From Celeribacter indicus (GTDB lineage Bacteria > Pseudomonadota > Alphaproteobacteria > Rhodobacterales > Rhodobacteraceae), in assembly GCF_000819565.1 (NCBI RefSeq), contig NZ_CP004393.1, positions 847,001 through 911,000 on the forward strand: 64,000 nucleotides of DNA, written 5' to 3'. Of this stretch, positions 45,900-54,568 are shown in pieces. The position numbers and the translations under genes were made by a program. Position 1 is the first letter of the stretch. Every line of letters begins with the position of its first letter. The notes under the pieces are model-generated. The model was not told where the DNA came from. It did not search any database and was given only the letters and a program-made list of their open reading frames with translations.

Positions 45900-46298
45900 T
45901 CAGCCGTCCTTCCCCGCGGATGTCGTGGTCTCGAGCCGGGTCTCCACCCAGTCGATCGCGTCCTCAAGCTCGGTCATGACCTGTAGAAGTTCCGTCCTGC
46001 GGACTTCCATCTCCGCCAGCTTCTGCCGACAGGCCTCGCGCGCCTCGCGCATCTGGGCCTGTCCGCGATCCTCCTCGGAATAGAGATTGAGCAGTTGCCG
46101 GATCTCTTCGAGGGCGAAGCCGAATCTCTTGCCCCGAAGGATGAGTTTCAGCCGTGCGCGGTCGCGGGGGGTGAACAGCCTCTTCTGGCCCTCGCGGATC
46201 GGGAAGAGCAGTTCCTTGGCTTCGTAGAAGCGCAGCGTGCGGGGCGTCACGTCGACCGCATCGCACATTTCGCGGATGGTCATCACCTCTTTCGTCAT
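45900..46298 (-). CDS. MerR-family transcriptional regulator 1
   Basis: 132 residues: N-terminal MerR winged helix (TIREMCDAVDVTPRTLRFYEAKELLFPIREGQKRLFTPRDRARL), then a coiled-coil dimer helix, without a metal-binding cysteine cluster. It is 39 bases upstream of the acyl-CoA dehydrogenase gene and cotranscribed with it. It is a paralogue of the next MerR gene upstream. Likely controls fatty-acid oxidation in response to acyl-CoA (inference from context). Confidence 0.88.
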   Translation of the reverse strand: MTKEVMTIREMCDAVDVTPRTLRFYEAKELLFPIREGQKRLFTPRDRARLKLILRGKRFGFALEEIRQLLNLYSEEDRGQAQMREAREACRQKLAEMEVRRTELLQVMTELEDAIDWVETRLETTTSAGKDG

Positions 46299-46626
46299 CT
46301 TCCGGCCTTCTCCGCATCCCGCACAACCGCCCGGACGATCCGTCCGATGCGAGCTGCCTTCGGGGCGCGAAGCAGTGCCTTCGCGCCCATCCTAGTCAGA
46401 TCCGCAACGCCTCTTTAATCGAAACGTGACGTCATTCTTTTCGTCCCGGTCCGACGAGGTCCGCTCGTCAGCCAGAAGGTAGACATTCAAGAATATGGTT
46501 GCAAACGGTTTGGGCGCGTTTCAGCGCACAGGCGGTTTTCGCGGGAAAATCCGTCTCAAAGCGGTTTCAGGTCTGCTGTCCCGGCCGGCACGCCGCGGCC
46601 GGTCCGGGCGGCGCCGCGGCCGGCGC
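46299..46626 (-). promoter_or_regulatory. gene-free region between two merR genes
   Basis: About 330 bases with no supported gene. It contains the palindrome TGACGTCA (46427-46434) next to an AT-rich TTTAATCGAAACG stretch about 130 bases upstream of MerR 1, a plausible promoter or operator. The part near 46600 is an extremely GC-rich set of CGGCCGG repeats that could fold as a terminator for MerR 2. Confidence 0.4.
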
Positions 46627-47001
46627 TCAGCTTTCCGTCTGGGCCTGGGCGGTCGTCTCGCGCAGGTCGCGCAGTTCGGCGATGGCGCGTTCGAGCTCGT
46701 GTTTCTGCGTCTCGAGCGCGACGAGCTGGCGGTCGGCCAGCTCGAGGAAGGCCTGGGCCTGGGCCTGCGTGCCCTTTTCCTCGTAGATCAGCAGCCATTG
46801 CCGGATTTCCTCGAGCGAAAATCCATATTTGCGCCCGCGCAGGATCAGCGTCATCCGGGCGACCTCGCGCGGGGTGTAGAACCGCGAACGGCCTTCCTTC
46901 TCCGGCGCCAGAAGCTCGATATATTCGTAATACCGCAGGGTGCGCGGGGTCACATCGAAGGCCGCGCACATTTCCTTGAAGGTGAGCCGTTGGTCGGACA
47001 T
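46627..47001 (-). CDS. MerR-family transcriptional regulator 2
   Basis: 124 residues with the same layout as MerR 1 (TFKEMCAAFDVTPRTLRYYEYIELLAPEKEGRSRFYTPREVARMTLILRGRKYGFSLEEIRQWL), followed by a coiled coil; no cysteines for metal sensing. AGGAGAG precedes the ATG. A symmetric 22-bp element lies 39 bases upstream, suggesting autoregulation. The two regulators share about half of their DNA-binding residues by eye. Confidence 0.88.
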   Translation of the reverse strand: MSDQRLTFKEMCAAFDVTPRTLRYYEYIELLAPEKEGRSRFYTPREVARMTLILRGRKYGFSLEEIRQWLLIYEEKGTQAQAQAFLELADRQLVALETQKHELERAIAELRDLRETTAQAQTES

Positions 47002-47039
47002 GCGTTGTTTCTCTCCTCACGCGGCACCTAAGACGGGCG

Positions 47040-47061
47040 AATTCGGTTTGGCAACCCAATT
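47040..47061. promoter_or_regulatory. 22-bp inverted repeat upstream of MerR 2
   Basis: AATTCGGTT-TGGC-AACCCAATT: arms AATTNGGTT and AACCNAATT around four bases. It lies 39 bases upstream of the MerR 2 start, as expected for a MerR-family operator. Confidence 0.55.
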
Positions 47062-47166
47062 CGGCAGGTCAGGAAGACCATAGTGAACCGCGTGGCGGAG
47101 GATCAAGGCCGGGATCGTGCGCGCGGGCGTCGCGGGGCAAAGCCCGAGGCGTTCCGCGACGTCAAT

Positions 47167-47181
47167 TGAGAATAAGTCTCA
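47167..47181. promoter_or_regulatory. iron-box-like palindrome upstream of a thioesterase
   Basis: TGAGAATAAGTCTCA fits the TGA-N9-TCA iron-responsive (RirA/Iro) pattern and 11 of 14 defined positions of the Fur 7-1-7 core. It lies about 80 bases upstream of the thioesterase gene. No iron gene is adjacent. Confidence 0.4.
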
Positions 47182-47259
47182 CTCGCGGAGTTAAGCCTTG
47201 CAGCCGCACCGGCAAGGCACATTATGGGGCCGATCTGCCTGGAATGACCCCTTTCTGCC

Positions 47260-47685
47260 ATGAGTGACGACCGCACGAAAATCGCACGGAATTTCATCGA
47301 CAACCTGCCGCATTGCCGCGCGCTCGGGATCGTGCTCGACACGATCGGGGAGGGAGAGGCGGAGCTGTTCATGCCCTATTCCACGGAGCTGATCGGGGAT
47401 CCCGAAACCGGGGTCATCCACGGGGGCGCGGTTTCCGCGCTCATGGATACCTGCGCGGGGGCGGCGGTGATGAGCCATCCGAACGCGGGCATCGCCACCG
47501 CGACGCTGGATCTGCGCATCGACTACATGCGCAGCGCCCGTCCCGGCGCGACCGTCACCGCGCATGGCATCTGTTTCCACATGACCCGTTCCGTCGCCTT
47601 CGTGCGCGTCTCCGCCACGGACGGCACCTCCGACGTGCCCGTGGCCGCCGCCACCGGGGCCTTCACCGTGGAGCGCAAGCGATGA
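47260..47685 (+). CDS. hotdog-fold thioesterase (PaaI family) 1
   Basis: 141-residue acyl-CoA thioesterase-like protein. The family pattern VIHGGAVSALMDTCAGAAV (about 53-71) contains the conserved HGG and the catalytic acidic Asp. First gene of a rightward unit; its stop overlaps the start of the second thioesterase gene (ATGA). Acyl substrate unknown, possibly linked to the neighbouring fatty-acid cluster. Confidence 0.85.
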   Translation: MSDDRTKIARNFIDNLPHCRALGIVLDTIGEGEAELFMPYSTELIGDPETGVIHGGAVSALMDTCAGAAVMSHPNAGIATATLDLRIDYMRSARPGATVTAHGICFHMTRSVAFVRVSATDGTSDVPVAAATGAFTVERKR

Positions 47686-48182
47686 GCCGGCGCACGCCCG
47701 AACCCGTCCAGGTCGTCAAGGAACGGCGCGATGCCGCGCTTGCGGCGCTGGTGGAGCGCGTGCCCTATATCCGGTTCATGGGCTTCGCCTTCGAACGGCG
47801 GGGCGACGAGCTGACCTGCGTGATGCCCTACAGGCCGGACATGATCGGCAACCCGTTGCTGCCCGCGCTTCACGGCGGCGCGCTCGCGGCCTTTCTCGAG
47901 GTCACGGCGATCATCTCGCTCGGCTGGTCGGTCATCTGGCCGCGGATCGAGGCGGGGGAGGTGCTCGAGACGCAGCCGGCCCTGCCGAAGACGATCGACC
48001 TCACGGTGGATTACCTGCGCTCCGGCCTGCCGCGCGATGCCTATGCGCGGGCGGAGATCACCCGCGCCGGCCGCCGTTATGCCTCCGTCCGGGTCGAGGC
48101 CTGGCAGGACAACCGGGCGCGGCCGACGGTGCAGGCGACGGGGCATTTCCTGATGCCCGACCAGCTCCCTGCCGATGACTGA
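47682..48182 (+). CDS. hotdog-fold thioesterase (PaaI family) 2
   Basis: 166 residues. It also has a hotdog-fold pattern, PALHGGALAAFLEVTAIIS, but with Glu instead of Asp after the helix, and an inserted loop. Probably a diverged duplicate of the preceding gene. It overlaps both neighbours (ATGA with thioesterase 1; eight bases with the MATE gene), so the three genes are translationally coupled. Confidence 0.82.
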   Translation: MSRRTPEPVQVVKERRDAALAALVERVPYIRFMGFAFERRGDELTCVMPYRPDMIGNPLLPALHGGALAAFLEVTAIISLGWSVIWPRIEAGEVLETQPALPKTIDLTVDYLRSGLPRDAYARAEITRAGRRYASVRVEAWQDNRARPTVQATGHFLMPDQLPADD

Positions 48183-49491
48183 AGCACGCCCGCTGTCCCA
48201 TCGGCGCGTCCTCTCCATCGCCGTGCCGATCGTGCTGTCGAACGCGACCGTCCCGATCCTCGGCGCGGTCGATACCGGCGTCGTCGGCCAGTTGGGCGAG
48301 GCTGCGCCCATCGGTGCGGTGGGGCTCGGCTCGGTGATCCTGGCCTCGATCTACTGGATCTTCGGCTTCCTGCGGATGGGCACGACCGGGCTCGTGTCGC
48401 AGGCGCGCGGCGCGGGCGACGAGGCGGAGGTCTCCGCCTTCCTGACCCGCGTATTGCTCGCCGCCGTCGCGGGCGGACTCCTGCTCATCCTGTTCCAGGT
48501 GCCGGTGCTCTGGGCCGCCTTCCGGCTGGCGCCGGCCTCGGAGGAGGTCGAAGCGCTCGCGCGCAGCTATATCGCGATCCGTATCTGGTCGGCGCCGTTC
48601 AACATCGCCGTCTTCGGCCTCACCGGCTGGCTCATCGCGCAGGAGCGCACGCGGGGGGTGCTGGCGCTCCAGCTCTGGATGAACGGGTTCAACATCCTGC
48701 TGGATCTCTGGTTCGTCCTCGGCCTCGGCTGGGGCGTGCAGGGCGTCGCCGTCGCCACGGTGATCGCGGAGAGCTCGGGTGCCGCCTTCGGGCTCTGGCT
48801 CTGCCGCGACGCCTTTGTCCACCCCGCCTGGCGCGACAGCGCGCTCGTCCTTTCGGCGGCACGGCTCCTTCACATGGCGCGAGTCAACACGGACATCCTC
48901 ATCCGGTCGGTCATGCTGCTGGGGATCATGGTGAGCTTCACCTTCTTCAGCGCCGGGTTCGACGACGTGACCCTCGCGGCGAACAACATCCTGATGCAGT
49001 TCGTCTCCATCACCGCCTATGCGCTCGACGGCTTCGCCTTTGCCGCCGAGGCGATCGTGGGCCAGGCGTTCGGCGCGCGGTCGGTGGCGGGGCTGAGGCG
49101 CGGGGCGCTCCTGGCTTCCTTCTGGGGGCTGGTGAGCGCGGGCGTGATGACGCTGGCCTTCTGGGGCTTCGGCGGTGCGATCATCGACACGATGACCACC
49201 GCGCCCGGCGTGCGCGAGGTGGCCCGCGACTACCTGCCGTGGATGGTGGCCGTGCCGCTCGTGGGGCTCGGTCCCTGGATGCTCGACGGCGTCTTCATCG
49301 GCGCGACGCGCACGCGCGACATGCGCAACATGGCGGCGCTGTCGCTTCTGGCCTATCTCGCCGCGGTCTGGGCGCTTGTCCCGCTCTGGGGCAATCACGG
49401 GCTCTGGGCCGCGCTCATGGTGAGTTACGTGGCGCGCGGGGGCACGCTCCTGTGGAAATATCCCGGCCTCGAACGCGATGCGGCGGTCTGA
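48175..49491 (+). CDS. MATE-family efflux transporter
   Basis: 438-residue inner-membrane antiporter of the MATE/DinF group with about twelve predicted helices. The N-terminal half opens with VLSIAVPIVLSNATVPILGAVDTGVVGQLGE, containing the conserved acidic residue in helix 1. The gene starts inside the second thioesterase gene and converges on pyrD, ten bases apart. Substrate unknown (cationic drug or metabolite). Confidence 0.9.
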   Translation: MTEARPLSHRRVLSIAVPIVLSNATVPILGAVDTGVVGQLGEAAPIGAVGLGSVILASIYWIFGFLRMGTTGLVSQARGAGDEAEVSAFLTRVLLAAVAGGLLLILFQVPVLWAAFRLAPASEEVEALARSYIAIRIWSAPFNIAVFGLTGWLIAQERTRGVLALQLWMNGFNILLDLWFVLGLGWGVQGVAVATVIAESSGAAFGLWLCRDAFVHPAWRDSALVLSAARLLHMARVNTDILIRSVMLLGIMVSFTFFSAGFDDVTLAANNILMQFVSITAYALDGFAFAAEAIVGQAFGARSVAGLRRGALLASFWGLVSAGVMTLAFWGFGGAIIDTMTTAPGVREVARDYLPWMVAVPLVGLGPWMLDGVFIGATRTRDMRNMAALSLLAYLAAVWALVPLWGNHGLWAALMVSYVARGGTLLWKYPGLERDAAV

Positions 49492-49501
49492 GGCGCGCGC
49501 C

Positions 49502-50575
49502 TCAGAGCCAGTCGCCGCGCCTGGTGCCGACCGCTTCCGCGACGGTGTCGTAGCCGTCGCGGGCGAGCAGGTCGTCGAGGCCCTGCGCGATGCGAGGGGC
49601 GAGCGAGAGGCCGTGATAGACCATCGCGGAATAGAGCTGCACCGCCGCGGCGCCCGCGCGGATCTTCGTATAGGCATCGAGCGGGGAGGAGATCCCGCCG
49701 ACCCCGATGAGCGGCAGCTCCCCCTCCAGGACGCGGGACAGTTGCGCCAGCACGCGCGTGGATTTCTCGAACAGGGGATCGCCCGAAAGTCCGCCGGCCT
49801 CGGACCTGTGCGGGGATTTCAATCCGTCGCGCGCCAGGGTCGTGTTGGTGGCGATCACGCCGTCGATGCCGGACTTGCGCGCGACCTCCGCGATCTCCGC
49901 GATCTCCGCACCGCCGAGATCGGGCGCGATCTTGAGGAAGACGGGGATCTCCCGGTTGAGCGCCGCGCGCGCGTCGAGCACGCCCGCGAGCAGCGCCTCG
50001 AGCGCCTCCGGCCCCTGGAGATCGCGCAGCTTCTCCGTGTTGGGCGAGGAGACGTTCACCGTCGCGAAATCGACGAAATTGCCGCAATGGGCCAGCACGC
50101 GCGCGAAATCGGCGGCGCGGTCGGAGCTGTCCTTGTTCGCGCCCAGATTGAGGCCGACGGGGATCTCGAGCCGGTGTCCCGAGCTGCGCGTGCGCGCGAG
50201 GCGGCTGGCGATTTCTTCCATTCCGTCATTGTTGAAGCCGAAGCGGTTGATCACCGCGCGGTCCTCGCCGAGCCGGAAGAGGCGCGGTTTCGGGTTGCCG
50301 GCCTGCGGGCGCGGCGTGGCTGCCCCGATCTCGAGAAAGCCGAAGCCCGCGCGGGCGAGCTGTGGCAGCGCCTGGGCGTTCTTGTCGAACCCCGCGGCAA
50401 GACCGACGGGATTGGGCATGTCGATGCCCGCCACCGTCGTCTTCAGCCGCGGTGAGCTGACGGGGCCGGGAAGCGGGGCGAGACCTGCCCGCAGCGCGGC
50501 CAGAGCGAGCGCGTGGCTGCGTTCGGGATCGACCCGGCGCAGGAGCGTCATGCCGATCTGTTCGAACAGGCTCAT
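49502..50575 (-). CDS. pyrD: dihydroorotate dehydrogenase (quinone), class 2
   Basis: Membrane-associated FMN enzyme that oxidises dihydroorotate to orotate with ubiquinone in pyrimidine synthesis. 357 residues. The N-terminal amphipathic helix ([21 protein letters not shown]), [26 protein letters not shown] with the class 2 catalytic serine, and GVGGISS are present. Its ATG overlaps the stop of the DUF952 gene (ATGA). Confidence 0.95.
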   Translation of the reverse strand: MSLFEQIGMTLLRRVDPERSHALALAALRAGLAPLPGPVSSPRLKTTVAGIDMPNPVGLAAGFDKNAQALPQLARAGFGFLEIGAATPRPQAGNPKPRLFRLGEDRAVINRFGFNNDGMEEIASRLARTRSSGHRLEIPVGLNLGANKDSSDRAADFARVLAHCGNFVDFATVNVSSPNTEKLRDLQGPEALEALLAGVLDARAALNREIPVFLKIAPDLGGAEIAEIAEVARKSGIDGVIATNTTLARDGLKSPHRSEAGGLSGDPLFEKSTRVLAQLSRVLEGELPLIGVGGISSPLDAYTKIRAGAAAVQLYSAMVYHGLSLAPRIAQGLDDLLARDGYDTVAEAVGTRRGDWL

Positions 50576-50910
50576 GCGATCTCCTCGGGAAAGACATGGC
50601 CCTCGGGGCCGAGGGGCAGGGGTTTCACCCATTCGACATCCCCGATCCGCAACGGCCGGTAGAGATGCGGAAACAGCGCCCCGCCGCGCGACGGCTCCCA
50701 TTTGAGATGGGGGCCGAGCCGGTCGCTTTCGACGGCGAGGAGATGGAGGTTCCCTTCCTCCGCGAACCATTTCGCGGCGGTCTCGCGCAGCTGCGCGGCG
50801 GTGGAGAAATGGACATAGCCATCGGCGCGGTCCACGGGGGCGCCGAGGGTTTCGCCGCCCGCCTGCATCGCCGCCCATTCGGGGGCGCGGAAGATTTTGT
50901 AGATCAGCAT
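50572..50910 (-). CDS. DUF952 family protein
   Basis: 112 residues of the conserved DUF952 family: [35 protein letters not shown] and HLYRPL motifs. The fold is related to ADP-ribosyltransferase-like proteins, but no activity is known. It is translationally coupled to pyrD downstream, an arrangement I recall in related bacteria. Confidence 0.85.
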   Translation of the reverse strand: MLIYKIFRAPEWAAMQAGGETLGAPVDRADGYVHFSTAAQLRETAAKWFAEEGNLHLLAVESDRLGPHLKWEPSRGGALFPHLYRPLRIGDVEWVKPLPLGPEGHVFPEEIA

Positions 50911-50967
50911 GGGATCGGGATGCCCTGTCGCGCAGGCGCGGTCAATGGGGCATGTGGGCGCGCGCCC

Positions 50968-51198
50968 TCAGATCCAGCGACGGCAGCGGGTGTGGATGAA
51001 GGGGATGATCGCGAAATTCATCACGAGCACGATCAGCGGCACCATGATGAGGTTGCGCTGCCAGATCGCCCAGCCGGAGGTGAAGGGCGCGAGCACATAG
51101 ATGAGGAAGGTGACGAGCGGATACACCCCGGCGAACACGAAAAGCGCAAAGCGGAGGCGGGAGGGTTTTCGGGACGGGCTGGCGGCGGTCGCGGACAT
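50968..51198 (-). CDS. small membrane protein divergent from a TetR gene
   Basis: 76 residues, start MSATAASPSRKPSR at 51198 with GGAG upstream. Two hydrophobic helices (FALFVFAGVYPLVTFLIYVL and LIMVPLIVLVMNFAIIPFI) and a basic C-terminus (HTRCRRWI). No recognised domain. The region to the divergent TetR gene carries two inverted repeats, so this gene is probably the TetR target. Confidence 0.65.
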   Translation of the reverse strand: MSATAASPSRKPSRLRFALFVFAGVYPLVTFLIYVLAPFTSGWAIWQRNLIMVPLIVLVMNFAIIPFIHTRCRRWI

Positions 51199-51213
51199 GT
51201 GGTACTCCAAACG

Positions 51214-51252
51214 GAACGGCGCGTTTCGTTGGCACATATGAACGATGCGTTC
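51214..51252. promoter_or_regulatory. twin TetR-type operators
   Basis: GAACG-GCG-CGTTT (51214-51226) and GAACG-ATG-CGTTC (51240-51252), centres 26 bases apart, lie between the divergent starts at 51198 and 51276. Spacing and symmetry are typical of TetR-family operators that control both directions. Confidence 0.6.
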
Positions 51253-51275
51253 CGATATGTAAAGGGAGGAAAGCT

Positions 51276-51881
51276 GTGTCAAACAACACAGGGCTCTGTG
51301 CAAAGCCGCAGAGGCGTTCGATCGGTGCGCGGCGCAATCCGGCGACCGAAGCCGCGATCCTGGACGCCGCGGCGGCGCTGGTCGCGGAAAAGGGCGCCCG
51401 TGGCCTCACGATGGAGGCGGTGGCGAAACGCGCGCGCGCGGGGAAGGCGACGCTCTACAAATGGTGGCCGAACCGGGGCGCGCTGATCGTGGCGGTCTAC
51501 GAGCGGGCGAAGGGCGGCTACGTCTACGAGGAGGGGGGCAGCCTGATCGACACCGTCGCAGCCTTCTACCGCCACCTCTTTTCGCTCTGGGCGCGGCCGG
51601 AAGGCGGGCTTTTCGCCCTGATCATCGCGGAGGCGCAATATGACGCGGACGTGGCCGAGGCGCTCGAGGGGTACCGGCTCGAGCGGCTCGCGGCGACGAC
51701 GGCGGTGATCGAACGGGCACGGGCGCGCGGGGAGCTCGCCCCCGGCGTCGACTCCCGCCGTCTCGCGGAGACGGTCGTGGCAATGGCCTGGATGCGCCTG
51801 CTGACGCGCCGTTTCGACCCGGCGGAGGCGGACGATCTCGCGCATGCGGTGGTCGGCGGATGGATTGCCGCCCCGGCGTGA
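51276..51881 (+). CDS. TetR/AcrR-family transcriptional repressor
   Basis: 201 residues. N-terminal helix-turn-helix AAILDAAAALVAEKGARGLTMEAVAKRARAGKATLYKWWPNRGALIVAVYE, with the typical TLYKWWPN recognition segment, and an all-helical ligand domain of unknown specificity. GTG start at 51276 with AAAGGGAGGA upstream. It probably represses itself and the divergent small membrane protein through two inverted repeats. Confidence 0.9.
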   Translation: MSNNTGLCAKPQRRSIGARRNPATEAAILDAAAALVAEKGARGLTMEAVAKRARAGKATLYKWWPNRGALIVAVYERAKGGYVYEEGGSLIDTVAAFYRHLFSLWARPEGGLFALIIAEAQYDADVAEALEGYRLERLAATTAVIERARARGELAPGVDSRRLAETVVAMAWMRLLTRRFDPAEADDLAHAVVGGWIAAPA

Positions 51882-52003
51882 CCTGCCCGGTGGGCCGGCA
51901 CCGGTCGCCGGCACGCGACGATTGCGCGCCGGGGCGGGTCAGAGGCTTTGACTCCGCGATCAACTCTCGTCAGGGTTGGAGCATCAGTCAACAGGGGCCA
52001 GAC

Positions 52004-53569
52004 ATGTTCAAGACCATTCTTCTTATGACCTCCGCCTCCATGGCGCTTTTCGCCGGCGCGGCGCATGCGGAATACACGCTGCATGTCCTGCATACGAACG
52101 ACCTGCACAGCCGGATCGAGCCGATCAGCGCATATGACAACACCTGCACGGCGGAGGAGGACGCGGCGGGGGAATGTTTCGGCGGCTACGCCCGTCTCGC
52201 GACGAAGGTCTCCGAACTGCGCGACGAGCTCGACGGGGAGAACGTGATCCTGCTCGACGCGGGCGACCAGTACCAGGGCTCGCTCATGTATACGACCTAC
52301 AAGGGCGATGTCGAAGCCGAGATGATGGAGAAGATCGGCTATGACGTGATGGCGCTCGGCAACCACGAATTCGACGACGGTCCGGAAGGCACGCTCAAGC
52401 TGATCGACACGGTGGGGTTCCCGGTGATCTCCGGCAATCTCGATGTGAGCCAGTCGAACGTGCTCAAGGACAAGGTGGAGGATTACACGATCCTCGAAGT
52501 GGGGGGCGAGAAGATCGGCATCATCTCCGCGCTCGCCGTGGACACGCCCGAGACCTCGAGCCCCGGTCCGAACGTGATCTTCCAGAACGAGGCCGACAGC
52601 CTCGCCGCCGATGTCGCCGCGCTCGAGGAGCAGGGCGTCAACAAGATCATCGCGCTCACCCATGTGGGCGTGACCAAGGACCTTGCGATCGCGGAGAGCG
52701 TCGCTGGGATCGACGCGGTCGTCGGCGGGCATTCGCATACGCTCTTCTCCAACGAGATCGAGGGCGCGATGGCCTATCCGACCATGGTCGGCGAGGTGCC
52801 GGTGGTTTCCGCCTATGCCTATTCGAAATATCTCGGCCATCTCGTGCTGACCTTCGACGATGTCGGCACGCTGATCTCGGTCAATGGTGAGCCGATCCTG
52901 CTTGATGCCTCCGTCGCCGAGGACGAGGAGATCAAGGCGCGCGTGGCCGAACTGGCCGGTCCGATCAACGAGCTGAAGGAAAAGGTGGTGGCGGAAGCTG
53001 CCGCCGAGATCGACGGCTCGCGGGAAAGCTGCCGTGCGGTCGAATGCGAGATGGGGACGCTCGTCGCCGATGCGATGCTCGAGCGGGTGAAGGACCAGGG
53101 GATCCAGATCGCGATCGAGAACGGCGGCGGTCTGCGCGCGTCCATTCCCGCGGGTGAGGTGACGATGGGCGCCATCCTCTCCGTGCTGCCCTTCCAAAAC
53201 ACGCTCTCGACCTTCGAGGTGAGCGGTGCGACCGTCGTCGAGGCGCTCGAGAACGGTGCGTCGCAGATGGAGGAGGGCGCAGGCCGCTTCGCGCAGGTGG
53301 CGGGGCTGTCCTATACCGTCGATCCCTCCGCCGAGGCGGGCAGCCGGATCTCCGAGGTGACGGTCGGCGGCGAGCCGATCGACCCCGAAGCCACCTATGG
53401 CGTGGTCTCGAACAACTACGTGCGCAACGGCGGCGACGGCTATTCCATGTTCATCGACGCCGCGAATGCCTATGACTTCGGTCCCGACCTCGCGGATGTC
53501 CTGGCGGATTATCTTATCGAGAACGCGCCCTACGAACCCTATACGGACGGCCGCATCACCGTGCGATGA
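52004..53569 (+). CDS. periplasmic 5'-nucleotidase / metallophosphatase
   Basis: 521 residues: signal peptide (to about residue 22), N-terminal calcineurin-like metallophosphatase domain (LHTNDLHSRIEP, LLDAGDQYQGS, ALGNHEFDDG, GGHSHTLF) and C-terminal 5'-nucleotidase domain (from about 330; IENGGGLRASIPAGEV, NNYVRNGGDGYSMF). It dephosphorylates extracellular nucleotides so nucleosides can be imported, feeding the salvage operon at 32-36 kb (inference). Acidic composition fits an exported protein. Followed by a terminator. Confidence 0.92.
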   Translation: MFKTILLMTSASMALFAGAAHAEYTLHVLHTNDLHSRIEPISAYDNTCTAEEDAAGECFGGYARLATKVSELRDELDGENVILLDAGDQYQGSLMYTTYKGDVEAEMMEKIGYDVMALGNHEFDDGPEGTLKLIDTVGFPVISGNLDVSQSNVLKDKVEDYTILEVGGEKIGIISALAVDTPETSSPGPNVIFQNEADSLAADVAALEEQGVNKIIALTHVGVTKDLAIAESVAGIDAVVGGHSHTLFSNEIEGAMAYPTMVGEVPVVSAYAYSKYLGHLVLTFDDVGTLISVNGEPILLDASVAEDEEIKARVAELAGPINELKEKVVAEAAAEIDGSRESCRAVECEMGTLVADAMLERVKDQGIQIAIENGGGLRASIPAGEVTMGAILSVLPFQNTLSTFEVSGATVVEALENGASQMEEGAGRFAQVAGLSYTVDPSAEAGSRISEVTVGGEPIDPEATYGVVSNNYVRNGGDGYSMFIDAANAYDFGPDLADVLADYLIENAPYEPYTDGRITVR

Positions 53570-53594
53570 GCGCCGCTCTCTGGACAATTCCCCG

Positions 53595-53621
53595 CGCCCC
53601 CGCGATCATCGGGGGCGTTTT
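53595..53621 (+). terminator. terminator after the 5'-nucleotidase gene
   Basis: CGCCCCCG, loop CGATCAT, CGGGGGCG, then TTTT. Confidence 0.85.
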
Positions 53622-53637
53622 CCATGGGAGGCCTGAC

Positions 53638-54099
53638 ATGCGCGGGAGCTGCACCTGCGGAGAGATCGTGTTCGAGGTGACGGCGCCGCCGCTGATCGTG
53701 CATTGTTGCCATTGCACCTGGTGCCAGAGGGAGACGGGATCGGCCTTTGCGGTGAACTGTTACGTGGAAAGCTCGGAAATCTCCATGGTCTCCGGCGCGC
53801 CGGAAATGGTCGTGACGCCGTCCAATTCCGGCAAGGGCCAGAGGGTCGCGCGCTGTCCGACCTGCCATGTCGCGCTCTGGTCGCATTACGCGGGCTCGGG
53901 CGCGGCCTTCGCCTTCGTCCGCGCGGGCGTGCTGGACGAGCGGGCCGGGATCGTGCCGGACGTGCACATCTTCACGGAAACGAAGCTGCCCTGGGTCGTG
54001 CTGCCCGAAGGCGCGCGCGTCTTCGAGGGCTTCTATTCCCCGAAGGAGGTCTGGCCGCCCGAAAGCCTCGCCCGGTTCCGGGCGGCGCGGGAGGCGTGA
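53638..54099 (+). CDS. GFA family protein (CENP-V/GFA-like zinc protein)
   Basis: 153 residues with the zinc-binding cysteines of the GFA domain: SCTCGE, HCCHCTWCQ and CPTCH. The founding members were described as glutathione-dependent formaldehyde-activating, but most, including this one, have no proven activity. GGGAGG precedes the start. It overlaps the next gene by one base (TGATG). Confidence 0.85.
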   Translation: MRGSCTCGEIVFEVTAPPLIVHCCHCTWCQRETGSAFAVNCYVESSEISMVSGAPEMVVTPSNSGKGQRVARCPTCHVALWSHYAGSGAAFAFVRAGVLDERAGIVPDVHIFTETKLPWVVLPEGARVFEGFYSPKEVWPPESLARFRAAREA

Positions 54100-54404
54100 T
54101 GGACCATCCGCTGATCGACCTCATCAACCAGAAGATCGCCGAGGCGGAGGCGCGGGGCGAGTTCGACAACCTGCCGGGCGCGGGCAAGCCGCTGCCGCGT
54201 GAGGAGGATCCCGAGAATGCGCTGCTGAGCCGGGTGATCCGGGAAAACGGCGGCGTGCCGGAATTCGTGTCGCTCAAGCGCGAGCTCGACAGGCTGCGTG
54301 CGGAGTTGCGCGAAACCGGGGACCGCACGCAGCGCCATGAGATCCTGAAGGCCATGTCGATGATGGAGGCGCGGATCGACATCGCGCGGAAGGCGCAGCG
54401 GTGA
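54099..54404 (+). CDS. DUF1992 (DnaJ-C28-like) protein
   Basis: 101 residues of DUF1992: DLINQKIAEAEARGEFDNLPGAGKPLP, followed by a charged helical tail. From memory the domain also occurs in eukaryotic DNAJC28; bacterial function is unknown. The ATG uses the last base of the GFA stop codon, indicating coupling. Confidence 0.85.
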   Translation: MDHPLIDLINQKIAEAEARGEFDNLPGAGKPLPREEDPENALLSRVIRENGGVPEFVSLKRELDRLRAELRETGDRTQRHEILKAMSMMEARIDIARKAQR

Positions 54405-54568
54405 GCGTCGCGCCATTTTGAGGCTGCCCGCTTGCAGATCGCGGGGCCACGCGGCAAGTTGCCGCCGATGGTCCGCCATTTGCGTGGCAAGGTCCGAGAG
54501 GGCTTCCGCGGCAGAAGATCTGTCCGCCGGAGAACCGCAGGCGATGAATTTGCGTAGGAGCGACACAT

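Noticed and set aside
47167..47181. Idea that a TonB receptor remnant accompanies the iron-box-like site
   Set aside because: No remnant of a TonB-dependent receptor or plug domain could be read in the flanking 250 bases on either strand.
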